Source: Diplocarpon mali (taxonomy: Eukaryota; Ascomycota; Leotiomycetes; Helotiales; Drepanopezizaceae). From it: a DNA stretch of 58,668 bases. This document shows, one piece after another, positions 32,117 through 42,339 of this stretch (position 1 is its first letter; each line of letters starts with the position of its first letter). The position numbers and the translations under genes were made by a program. The stretch spans positions 1 through 58,668 of the forward strand of contig JAENRP010000280.1 of assembly GCA_024741835.1 (NCBI GenBank), given 5' to 3'. The notes below the pieces were generated by a model that did not search any database, was not told the origin of the DNA, and saw only the letters and a program-made list of their open reading frames with translations.

Positions 32117-34883
32117 CTACCCCCCCCCTTTGAAAAACTGCGCCCGCGCAATTGTATCTATAGGCGTATTATCCTCTAGGTCCTTATAATCGTCAACTCT
32201 ATTATTATATAACCTAAGCCAGCTTAATAGCGCCCTTAGTGGCCCCTTAGCTTAAGGGTTTTTTAAATGGAAATCTTAAATAGTATATAGCGCTATTATA
32301 GCATTAGAGTACAAGTACCATTCGAGGTCTTTATTAGCTCCTTTCTACTTAATCTAATATTCGAGCTTCTTAGCTCGAATATGAGATCCAATTATTTCTT
32401 CTATCTCCTACTCCTCTTATTCTAGTAGTACTTTAATTAGGGCAAGAGGTTTCTAAGCTTAGCTTAGCAAAGGGTTAGGAACGTATTTCCGCAGTAAGTG
32501 GAAGTAGAATATAGGGTAGATCGAATAGAGCGAATCAGGCAATTATAGCTTCTAGCTTTCTCTTAGCTTTTCTAATACTTTTACTAGGCTATACCACTTA
32601 TTAAAGAGCTTTCAGCTCAGCCAGTCCAATTTCCAATTTTTAATACTAATTAGTATATTATCTCCTATAGTCCAATTAACTAGCTAGCAGTAGAGATCTG
32701 CAAGCTATTTCATTTTAGCCTATTATACTTAAAGAGATAATTAAGCGAATTAGACTACTTTTTAAGCTCTAGTAGCTATATAGAGCGCCGTTTTACAATT
32801 TAATTTCTTAATTGCTATCCGTAAAGGCTTTAGGTTAATCAAATTCTAAAATAAGCGAACTTTATAGCTATTTAGCACTTAGAAAAGGGAAATTTGCCCT
32901 AGGGATTTATAAGGCAAGGTCAATTAGGCAATATCTATTAAAGGTAAGAGACGACTCTAATTATCTTAGTAGTATAAGTAGAACGGTCTAAGGTATTATT
33001 TTAAGTACTAGTTTATAATCTTAATTTAGCCGTCGACGTTAGGGTTATAAGCTATAGTTAGCTTGACCTTTATACCTAGTATTTAATAGAGCTCTTTTTA
33101 AAAGGAAGAGACAAATTGGGCGCCTCTATCTAATAGAATCGAGTTAGGCATGCCGAAATGGCATATCTAATAAATTAAAAACAACTCTGCAAGGCCTTTT
33201 GCATCAACCGTTTTATAGTATAAGATCGATACTGCCTTCTTTAATAATCGGTCTATTATTACTAGTGCAAAGTCGTAGCTGAGTTCGTCAAGTGGTAGCT
33301 CTATAAAATCCATTATTAGGTGCTAATATACTTATTTAAGGATTGGCAAAGGTTATAGGAAACCTAGTGCTTTATTATATTAAGCTTTTATCCTTAAATA
33401 ACAATAGTTTTAAATATATATGTTAATATCGCTACTAAGGCTTTTCCAGTAGTATTTTCTTCTTACTAGAAGTCTAGTCTTTCCAATTCCTGCGTATATA
33501 ACGCAGGGTTGCTTATATATATAACGAATTAGGGCTATTCGCAATTCGGGAGGTTAGGATAGTATAACAAGTCTACCTTAGAAGAAGAGTTTGCCTTAGC
33601 TAAGTTCATAGTCGAGGCTATAGCTCTACGCCTTATCTCGGAACTTCTCTAGCTTAAGGGAGGTCTTATTCGCTTAAATGACCTCGTCGATAACGTAGTA
33701 GTTCGCTACGTTGTACTCGACCCTAGACGTTAGGTCGGCAGGTGCTTCTATTGGCGCGATAGGCATAATCGTTACTCGTAGGCCGGGCCTAGGAGTGGAA
33801 TCGCCTTTAGTGGCAAGTACTTCTATAAAGAGCTTATCATTAGGTAAAAGCTACTGGTAGTGTAAAGCTCGTTTCCTAGCCTTAAAAGGGGTCAGCTCTT
33901 AGTCTCAACGTAAGAGTATATTAGCCAGCGTATTTATTATGCCTATTTAGTATATAATAAGGAAGTTGAAGTCAGCGAAGAACTCCGCCTAGCGAGCCTA
34001 CTAGGCTATTAAGTCCTTAGTTATTATAAAGTACTTAAGGACTTTATGATCTATATATATATATACTATTTTCTAAGCCTTAAGTAGCTCTGCCTTATAT
34101 TAGTAGAACGATCTAAAAATCGCTAAGAGCTCCTTATTATAAATAAGGTAATTTAGCTTAGCGTCATTTATAGTCTTCAAGAAGTACCCGATTAGGTAGT
34201 AGTTCTTATCTTCCTAGAGTTAGGAGAGTACGCTAGCGACTATGCTATTAGAGGCGTCGGTCTCAAGCCTTATCTACTTCTAAGGGTAATAGTAGTATAA
34301 AATCGAGGTCGTTTAGAGCCTTGCGCATAAAGCTTCCTAAGCTTCCTTACAAGTGTTATTAAAGTTAAAAGGAACGTTTCCTATAAGAGCTATTAAAGGT
34401 TGGCAGATATAACTATAGCTTTAAATAAACCTTTAATAGAAATTACAAAACCTTAGGAAGCTTTATATACTATATACATTCTTAGTGTATTTCTACTCCT
34501 AAATGATTAAGACCTTATCAAGGTCTACCTTAATTCTATAAACTCTAATAATAAATCCTAAAAACCTAGTTTTAATAACCTTAAACTTGCTTTTTTTAAT
34601 ATCTACTTAAAGGCTATAGCATTAGAGAATTCCTAAGATCTTCTTAATATAAATCTTATAGTTAAAGGAGTTTTCTAAGTAGATTAGAATATCATCTAAG
34701 TAGGTAGAGTAAAAATCGTTAAAGTAGTTAAAGAGAATATTATTAATAAACCTTTGAAAGGTAGCAGGCCCATTTATTAGCCCGAATGGCAAAACCTTAT
34801 ATTTATAAGTCCTATAACGCATGCGAAAGGTAGTCAGGTCCTTAGCGTCAGCTAATATACAGATATAGTAGAAGGCTTATTAT
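32117..34883 (-). pseudogene. GypA first copy: pol 3' part (RT to chromodomain)
   Basis: This minus-strand remnant starts inside the RT. The open slice 34822-34622 reads YRTYKYKVLPFGLINGPATF, then YLDDILIYL: the gypsy RT with its catalytic Asp pair intact. RNase H lies about 33900-34300 and the integrase core about 32950-33400 (DFIELPLDELSYDFALVIID, then ILLDRGAQFVSSF). The C-terminal chromodomain is at about 32130-32420 (KKLEY, GANKDLEWY, then DFHLKNP). One 23-bp near-palindrome (33774-33796) is read in frame as T-P-R-P-G-L-R-V. The copy ends at LTR B, at the point equivalent to 37945 in the full copy. Confidence 0.88.
33774..33796. repeat. Single 23-bp near-palindrome in GypA first copy
   Basis: It is well preserved (ACTCGTAGGCCGGGCCTAGG then AGT) and lies between the RNase H and integrase domains. 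The homologous site in the second copy (36792-36859) has two copies. Confidence 0.85.
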
Positions 34884-35134
34884 TGTTACGACTTGCTCTG
34901 GAGCGTACAGTAGGTCGAGAATCGAACGCTAACTGTATTACCTCAAGAGGTACGCTATATAATAGAGAAGAAAAGATAAAGAAGAGAGAGTCTCTAGTAG
35001 AGCTCCTCTAAAATAAGTACAGGTGCTTCACTAGCGTATACGTAATCCTGCCACCTCGCTACCTTAGTATGCACCTGACTTTGACACTTTGATATAATAT
35101 GTGATATAACTATATATGTAATACGGCCGTAATA
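34884..35134 (-). repeat. GypA LTR B (3' LTR of the inner copy), 251 bp
   Basis: It starts TGTTACGAC with the terminal TG intact and ends GTAATA, followed by CTACCCCCACCC. It lacks the short internal duplication of LTRs A and C. The left flank is GypA internal sequence (ATTAT). Confidence 0.9.
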
Positions 35135-36791
35135 CTACCCCCACCCTTTAAAAAACTGCGCTTGCGCAATTATATCTATAAGTGTATTATCCTTTAAGTC
35201 CCTATAATTATTAACTCTATTATTATATAACCTAAGCTAGCTTAATAGTACCCTTAGTGGCCCTTTAGCTTAAGGGTTCTTTAAATGGAAATCTTGAATA
35301 GTATATAGCACTGTTATAGCATTAAAGCATAGGTACTATTTAAGGTCTTTATCAGCTCCTTTCTACTTAATCTAATATTTAAGCTTTTTAACTTAAATAT
35401 AAGATCCAATTATTTCTTCTATCTCCTACTCCTCTTATTCTAATAATACTTTAATTAGAGTAGGAGGTTCTTAAGCTTAGCTTAGCAGAGGGTTAGGAAT
35501 GTATTTTCGCAGTAAGTGGAAGTAGAATATAAGGTAGATCGAACGGAGCGAATCAGGCAATTATAGCTTCTAGCTTTCTCTTAGCTTTTCTAGTACTTTT
35601 ACTAGGCTATACTACTTATTAAAGAGCTTTCGGCTCGGCCGGTCCAGTTTCTAATTTTTAATACTAATTAGTACATTATCTCTTATAGTCTAATTAATTA
35701 GCTAGCAGTAGAGATCTATAAGCTATTTCATTTTAGCTTATTATACTTAAAGAGATAATTAGGTGAATTAGACTACTTTTTAAACTTTAGTAGCTATATA
35801 AAGCGCCGTTTTACGATTTACTCTTTTAATTGCTATCTATAGAGGCTTTAGGTTAATTAAATTCCAAAAGGAGCGAGCTTTATAGCTGTTTAGCACTTGG
35901 AAAGGGGAAATTTGCCCTAGGGATTTATAAGGTAAAGTCAATTAGGCAATATCTATTAAAGGTAAGAGACGACTCTAATTATCTTAATAGTATAAGTAGA
36001 ATAGCCTAAGGTATTATTTCAAGTACTAGTTCATAATCTTAGTTTAGCTATCGATATTAGGGTTATAAGCTATAGTTAGCTTGACCTTTATACTTAGTAT
36101 TTAATAGAGCTCTTTTTAAAATATAGAGATAAATTAGGCGCCTTTATTTAATAGAATTAAGTCGAGCATCCTGAAATAGCGTATCTAGTGAATTAAAAAC
36201 AACTTTGCAAGGCCTTTTGCGTCAACTATCTTATAGTATAGGATCGATACTACCTTCTTTAACAATCGGTCTATTATTACTAGTATAAAGTTATAGCTGA
36301 GTTTGTTAAGCAAAAGCTTTATAAAATCTATAATCAAGTATTAGTATACTTATTTAAGAATTGGCAAAGGTTAAAGGAAACCTAGGATCTTATTATAATA
36401 AGCTTTTATTCTTAAATAATAATAGTTTTAAATATAAGTACTAACGTTGCTATTAAGGCTTTTCTAATAGTATTTTCTTCTTATTAAAAGTCTGGTCTTT
36501 CTAATTCCTATATATGCGACGCAGGGTTACTTGTATATATAACAAATTAGGGCTATTCGTAGTTTAAAAGGTTAGGATAGTATAATAAGTCTACCTTAGA
36601 AAAAGAGTTTGCCTTAGCTAAGTTTATAGTCGAGGCTATAGCTTTGCGCCTTATCTCGAAAATTCTATAGCTTAAGGGAGGTCTTATTAGCTTAAATAAC
36701 CTTATTAATAGTATAGTAGCTTGCTATATTATACTTGACCCTTAACGTTAGGTCGGCAGGTGCTTTTATTAGCGCGATTAGTATACTCGTC

Positions 36792-36859
36792 ACTTATAGG
36801 CCAGGCCTACGAGTAGAATCGATCTGCGCTAAAGTCATTTATAAGGCAGGCCTGCGAGT
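36792..36859. repeat. Two 23-bp near-palindromes in GypA second copy, 45 bp apart
   Basis: Copies at 36792-36814 and 36837-36859 are separated by a 22-bp spacer. The first GypA copy has one motif at this site. The 45-bp difference keeps the frame. The plus-strand open stretch 36735-36920 is a shadow. Confidence 0.85.
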
Positions 36860-38723
36860 GGAATTGTTTCTAATAGCAAGTACTTCTATAGAAAGCTTAT
36901 CGTTAGGCAAGAGCTGCTAGTAGCATAAAGCTCGTTTCCTAGCCTTAAGAGGGGTCAGCTCCTAGTCTTAATAGGAGAATATATTAGCTAGCGTATTTGT
37001 TATACCTATTTAGTATATAATTAGGAAGTTGAAATCAGCAAAGAACTCCGCCTAGCGAGCTTGCTAGGCTATTAAGTCCTTAGTTATTATAAAGTACTTA
37101 AGAGCCTTATGATTTATATATATGTATATTATTTTCTAAGCCTTAAGTAGCTTTGCCTTATACTAATAGAATGATTTAAAAATCGCTAGGAGCTCCTTAT
37201 TATAAATGGGGTAGTTTAGCTTAGTGTTATTTATAGTCTTTAAGAAGTACCTAATTAAGTAGTAGTTATTATCTTCCTAGAGTTAGGAGAGTACGCTAGC
37301 AACTATACTATTAGAGGCGTTAGTCTTAAGCCTTATTTACTTCTAAGGGTAATAGTAGTATAAAATCGAGGTTGTTTAAAGGCTTAAGCGCAGAGCTTCT
37401 TAAGCTTCCTTATAAGCGTTATTAAAATTAAAAGGAACATTTCCTATAAGAGCTATTAAAGGTCGGTAAATATAACTATAGCCTTTAATAAACCTTTAAT
37501 AGAAGTTATAGAACCCTAGGAAGCTTTATATACTATGTACATTCTTAGCGTATTTCTACTCTTAAATGACTAAGACCTTATTAAGGTCTACTTTAATTTT
37601 ATAAACTCTAATAATAAACCTTAAGAACCTAGTTTTAATAATCCTAAACTCGCTTTTCTTAATATCTACTTAAAGGCTGTAGTATTAAAGAATTCCTAAG
37701 ATCTTCTTAATATAAATCTTATAATTAAAGGAGTTTTTTAAATAGATTAGAATATTATTTAAGTAAGTAGAGTAAAAATCGTCGAGGTGGTTTAAGAGAA
37801 TATTATTAATAAACCTTTAAAAGGTGGCAGGCCTATTTGTCAGCTTAAATGGTAAAACCTTATATTTATAAGTCCTATAATACATATAAAAGGTAGTTAG
37901 GTCCTTAGTATTAGCTAATATGCGGATATAGTAGAAGGCTTATTATATATCGATTTTTATAAAAACACAAGCTTTCGATATATATACTATTATCTTATTA
38001 ATAAGTAGAATCGGATAAGGGTCTTTCTTCATTAAGGCATTTAATTTCTAGTAATTAACGCATAAATATAAGGAGCTATTAGCTTTTCTAATAAAGAGGA
38101 TTAGGGCTGCTTAAGAGGAACTTAAAGCTTTAATAAATCCTTTATATAGGTTCTTAAGAATATAGCTTTTAACCTTTAAGAGCTATTTGTTAGTAAGGCG
38201 GTAGAAGGGTTCGATTATTAAGTTATTCTCGCTTATTAGCTCGATTTTATAATCTACCCTTAGCCTAGGTTCCGGCAGTTGATCAAAGGCCTTGCGATTA
38301 AAAACGTTTTTGAATTTAGCATATTAAGGCAAGAGCTTCTAGTCTATTAGCTTATCGTTACTCTTATACTTAGCTTATAGCGCCGAACTAAGGCCAAGGG
38401 AGTTAATTTCAACTTGCCTAACTGATTCTTAGCAATTGATTTCTTAATCTAAATTATAAATAAAGCTTATAAATATGAATTCTTTAAGCGCTAGTTCTTA
38501 AGTTTATATAGCTTGTCTTACCTTAGTTATAAAGCAGTAGTAGAGGGCGCTAATTATTAATGCTAAGATTAAGCTAATCTAGCAAGCTATTTTCAAAGGA
38601 GCATTTCTCTTTATTAAAAGAGGGAGTAAGGGGTTTAGTACTCTTAGCAAGGCCTTCTTTATATAGTTCAAATCTCTTTTCAAGTCTTTAAAGAAACTGC
38701 TATCCTTAGGTCTATAAGAGGCC

Positions 38724-38881
38724 ACTTGTAAGCTGGGCCTAGGAGTAGGATTCGAGTTCGCAGATTTTACTCGCAGGCTAGGACTAGGAGTAGGATTCGA
38801 GTTCGCAGATTTTACTCGCAGGCCGGGACCGGGAGTAGGATTCGAGTTCGCAGATTTTACTCGCGAGCCAGGACTAGGAGT
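38724..38881. repeat. Four 23-bp near-palindromes at exact 45-bp period
   Basis: Copies at 38724, 38769, 38814 and 38859 are separated by identical or near-identical 22-bp spacers (AGGATTCGAG...AGATTTT). The coding minus strand reads a 15-residue repeat, T-P-x-P-G-x-R-V-K-S-A-N-S-N-P, in the linker between protease and RT of GypA. Confidence 0.9.
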
Positions 38882-39470
38882 AGAATTCGAGGCGTTATTA
38901 CTTGCTAGTACTAAGAGCTAGGCTTAAGCTATTCTAAAGTCTTTGTCCTTAGTATTTATTATAGCTGCTTAACGATCGATATCTTATTAAGCTATTAAGG
39001 GTTTTATTAGCTATAAGAGATCGATTAATATGCGTTAATTAAAGTAGAGGATAATAGGCATATCTTTAGGCTAAGAGATACTGTTTTTCCCCTTTCTATA
39101 GGATTATTTAAAGTCATAGTGCTTTAGGAACTTCTTGCTAATTAAAATATTAATTGCTCTTAAGCTTATAATTAAAAAAGGGAAGTTTATTTATTGCCTA
39201 TTGATTATAAGGGTAAGTAAGATAGCGAATCAAATGGTTTCTCCTTTAAGGCTATTATAGCTAATAGGAATAATCGATTTAAGTAGTTTAATAAACTTTA
39301 CCCTAAGTCTTTAAAAGAGCTAGTATATTAAAGATATCTTAATAATACTAAAAATATTAGCTTTACTATTAATATAAGTAACTATTTTAATAAATGATCC
39401 ATTTTAAGCTAGTTCTATAGGAATTAAGAACTAGCGGCCGCCTATTAATAGGCAGGAATTAAAATCTAAG

Positions 39471-40584
39471 TCTTTTTATAAATTATAACTTATACTATAG
39501 TAGGAGTCTTTGCTATAGCTTAGCAGTTTTTTAATAGTAGGTCGTTTTCTATCTCAACTTTAGCTATTATAAACTTGCCTTGCTTCTTTAGCTTAAGGTA
39601 ATCTATTATATAATAACTAAGGGCTTTATAATTATAGTAGAAACTAGACAACGGCTTTAGGCTAGCAGACCTTTCTTAATAAGTCGCTAGCAAAGGGGAA
39701 TAAGTGCAAAGAGCTAAGGAGGTAGCTATGGCTATAGGTCTTTATAATACCCTTTTTAGTATGCTAGGGACGCGGTCCTTTAAAGGGGAGAACGCAATAG
39801 TAAAAGCGACTTATTAAGTATTATAGGCTTCTTCTTACTTAATATTATAGGCCTTGCGGTTTGCAATAGCTAAGAACTCATTTAAAGTAGTATAATTATT
39901 ATTCATTTTATACTTCTTTATTTAAAGGTCGTTCTTTAAAGCTAAGGAGACCTTTTTATAAATATTATCAAATTAGTAAGACTAATCGATCTTATTAGCT
40001 ATAATAAGGGTAATAAACTTAGATTAAAACTTATTATATAATAATAAACTTATAGTTAGCTTATTATATTTAAGCTTAGCGAACTAAATATAATTATAGT
40101 TAAAGAACCTTTAATCTAAGACCCTAAGGATATTAGCAGTATATATAAACTTATTAATAAAAATAGGATTTATATATTATAGGATTAAGTTTTAAGCTTT
40201 ACCTATTATATATTTAAAGTAAGTAGTGATCTAGTCCTTTCTTAAAATGAAGTTGCTTAAGTACTTTTAAATAAATACCTTTATAACTATTTTTTAAGTA
40301 TTATAAGTAATTTCGCCTTAATAGTTACTAAAATAGGTTTAAAGGTACTTAATTTGATAAGGGTCGATAGCTAGGACTAAAGGTCGGATAATTAAAAGGT
40401 AATAGTCTAAGGGAGGTAGTAAGTCGGTAGTAAAGGACCGAGTATTCTAAGGGCTAGCATTTAAAGAAGAAGGGGCAATAGTATTATTTTAAAGAGCAGC
40501 GGCTATAGCAGCGCTAATAAGGTTTGCGATTTCAGCCTATTAAGCAGTTGAAAAGAGAGGGGCCGATATAGTAAGGGTAGACAT
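39471..40584 (-). pseudogene. GypA second copy: gag remnant
   Basis: It opens at the ATG read at 40584-40582: MSTLTISAPLFSTAQ, then AEIANLISAAIAAAL, followed by a long frame with stops only at former Gln/Trp codons. Capsid-like segments include YFKYIIGKA and KKVSLALKNDL. The nucleocapsid zinc knuckle near 39594-39650 now reads YYNYKALSYYIIDYLKLKK: the C-x2-C-x4-H-x4-C ligands are all Tyr, as expected from TGT to TAT and CAT/CAC to TAT changes. Dead. The order gag then protease then RT agrees with gypsy elements. Confidence 0.8.
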
Positions 40585-41808
40585 TATTAGGAAGAGTATA
40601 TCTTCTTCCTTGACTTCAATCGATAGTAATAGGGTATTTCGAGAATCCACTTATAGGCTGGGGTTGGTAGTAAGGCCTATAGAACTATTGGCAGTAAGGC
40701 CTATAGAACTGTTGGCAGTAAGGCCTGTAGAACTGGTGGCAGTAAGGCCTATAAAACTGGTAGTAGTAAGGCCCGGTAGTAGAGGTGCAGTTAACCTTTC
40801 ACTTTTCTTAAGTGGTATAAGATTAGAGGTTATAAGTACTAACTCTTTTTATATTATCTAGTTTAGTTTAAAGGGATTTAATATTAAATAGTGACCTATT
40901 TAAAAGGGGGAAGATTAGTATAAGCAAAGCTATATATATTCTTAAAGCCTTTTAATAGAGTATATATTAAGGTATCGTAGGTTTATAGATCTTAAGGAAG
41001 AAGGTTTTACTTTAGGATTACGCCTCTTTACTAATTAGGAGTTATAATAAGGTTGTCTAAGGGTATAGTATAAATCTAAGGAAGTAGGGTCTAAGAATTT
41101 AAAGCTTATTACTTTACTAAAGTTGACCTAATCTCTAATAGTATAGTATAACCTATTAAGGCTAACTAAGTCTTTATATATATATATAGGTATAGGTCCC
41201 TCAGTTTCGTACTTAAGTATTTCGAAGGAAGGAGTAAGGGGCTTTGAAGAGTATAAGGAAAGTTGTTAATAAATATAGGTCGATAGGAAGTATAAAGAAG
41301 GTCAACAACTTATTTGCAAGGAGGGGTCTTTAAAGAGTCGAGTTATATTCGAGGATTTCGCAAAAGAGGGGGAGTATCGAAGAGTATAAAGTAAGAGTTA
41401 TCGATAAGTATAGGTCGATAAAAGCGAGTAGTATAGAGTGTTTATAAAGGAAGGAGAGAGTTAAGAAGAGAAAAGTTATTATACTACTTTAGGCAGCAGC
41501 TTACGCTAGCAAAGCGAAGGCATAGTGAATAATTTTTTTTTCTTTTCGAATTAAAATTAAAGGTGAATTTCCGTTTGTAAAATAGAGTAGGTAAAGGGTT
41601 GAAAAAATGAGCTAATCTTATATTCGAAGGTTATTGCTTAGCTTTCTTTAAAAACTAGATTAGTATGATCTAGGCGCTATATACAAGTTACTTAAGGCAG
41701 TTTATAATAAGAGAATCGAGATCGAATTACTTAAGGCAGTTCGAAGTAACGATTCTAAAAGGGGTAGATATTAAGCTTCTTAGCAGAGGTTAAGTTGATC
41801 TTTTCTTA
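40585..41808 (-). other. GypA 5' leader
   Basis: About 1.2 kb lie between the gag start and LTR C. It contains one degenerate 23-bp near-palindrome (40649-40671) and a 24-bp tandem repeat (next entry). I did not recognise a tRNA-complementary primer site next to LTR C, and no gene is evident. Confidence 0.55.
40670..40782. repeat. 24-bp tandem repeat, four full units plus a partial
   Basis: Units start at 40670, 40694, 40718, 40742 and 40766 (GTAAGGCCTATAGAACTRTT then GGCA). The plus strand would read V-R-P-I-E-L-L-A repeated. It lies upstream of gag, so translation is not expected. Confidence 0.85.
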
Positions 41809-42063
41809 TATTACAACTAGCTCTAGAGCATATAATAGGGCGATAATCGAGTAACGCTGATTATATTACCTCAAGAGGTATACTATATAATAGAAAAGAA
41901 AAGATAAAGAAGAAAGAGTCTTTAGTAAAGCTCCTCCAGAATAAGTACAGGTGCTTCGCTAGCATGCACGTGATCTAGCCACCTTGCTACCTTAGCGTGC
42001 ACCTGACTTCGTGCACCTGACTTCGACATATGATAATACCGTGCATGTGATGCGGCCGTAATA
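41809..42063 (-). repeat. GypA LTR C (5' LTR), 255 bp
   Basis: It pairs with LTR A in length and in the duplicated GTGCACCTGACTTC segment. It is followed by the target duplication ATAGC at 42064-42068. Confidence 0.9.
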
Positions 42064-42068
42064 ATAGC
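42064..42068. repeat. Target-site duplication ATAGC, right side of GypA
   Basis: Matches 31857-31861 exactly. Confidence 0.85.
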
Positions 42069-42189
42069 TCGCAATTAAAAATATCGGATATTGTCAATCT
42101 AAGACCTTTTCAGGTCTAGTTATACCCTAATAGGCCTTTATACCTATCCCTCCTTCTTAACAGTTATCGAATTAGTATCCACTAGCTGC
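42069..42189 (-). pseudogene. CopF 3' fragment: C-terminus of RNase H and 3' end
   Basis: This 121-bp piece of CopF is stranded between GypA and GypB. On the minus strand, joined across GypB at the GCTGC duplication, it continues the RNase H end from 50008 as QLVDTNSITVKKEG, in frame; this resembles the usual C-terminus of this fungal Copia-like group. It then runs into non-coding 3' sequence up to the GypA insertion. Confidence 0.75.
42185..42189. repeat. Target-site duplication GCTGC, left side of GypB
   Basis: Repeated exactly at 50003-50007. Confidence 0.85.
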
Positions 42190-42322
42190 AAAAGAACGCG
42201 TGGCTTCGTTGTAGTTGAAACGCGGTTGATGACTTTCTCAAGGGTTGCCTTAAGGAAAATTCTAAATATACAAAAGCGCAGGTCTATGCGCAACTAGGCT
42301 ATATAGAGCCTAGCCCTTTATA
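42190..42322 (-). repeat. GypB 3' LTR, 133 bp
   Basis: Limits are set by the alignment with 49870-50002 and by the GCTGC duplications. On the minus strand it runs TATAAAGGGC (TGTGAAGGGC before RIP) to GTTCTTTT. It starts with TG but does not end in CA. Confidence 0.8.
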
Positions 42323-42339
42323 AGCCTTAGACAGACCCT

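Larger units (their letters stand above)
35135..39470 (-). pseudogene. GypA second copy: pol remnant
   Basis: A full Ty3/gypsy pol on the minus strand, from protease (about 39000-39450) through RT (about 37500-38250), RNase H (about 37000-37350) and integrase (about 35850-36700) to a C-terminal chromodomain (about 35150-35440). Each part matches the first copy with transitions. Chromodomains at this position are known from fungal chromoviruses, where they direct integration to heterochromatin. RIP stops occur throughout. Near-palindromes lie between integrase and RNase H and between RT and protease. Confidence 0.85.
31862..42063 (-). mobile_element. GypA composite: chromodomain Ty3/gypsy element, partial plus full copy, three LTRs
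   Basis: The layout is LTR A (31862-32116), partial internal region (32117-34883), LTR B (34884-35134), full internal region (35135-41808), LTR C (41809-42063), all minus strand. The ATAGC target duplication flanks A and C. LTRs A and C share a duplicated GTGCACCTGACTTC segment that B lacks, so A and C are the pair of the original insertion. B belongs to a second copy that inserted in the same orientation and then lost its far LTR by recombination between homologous internal regions; that history is inferred. Domain order is protease, RT, RNase H, integrase, chromodomain, as in chromoviruses. Confidence 0.88.

Noticed and set aside
38724..38881. CRISPR-like alternation of 23-bp repeats and 22-bp spacers
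   Set aside because: The spacers are identical to one another and in coding phase, the genome is fungal, and no cas genes are present; it is a 45-bp tandem repeat.
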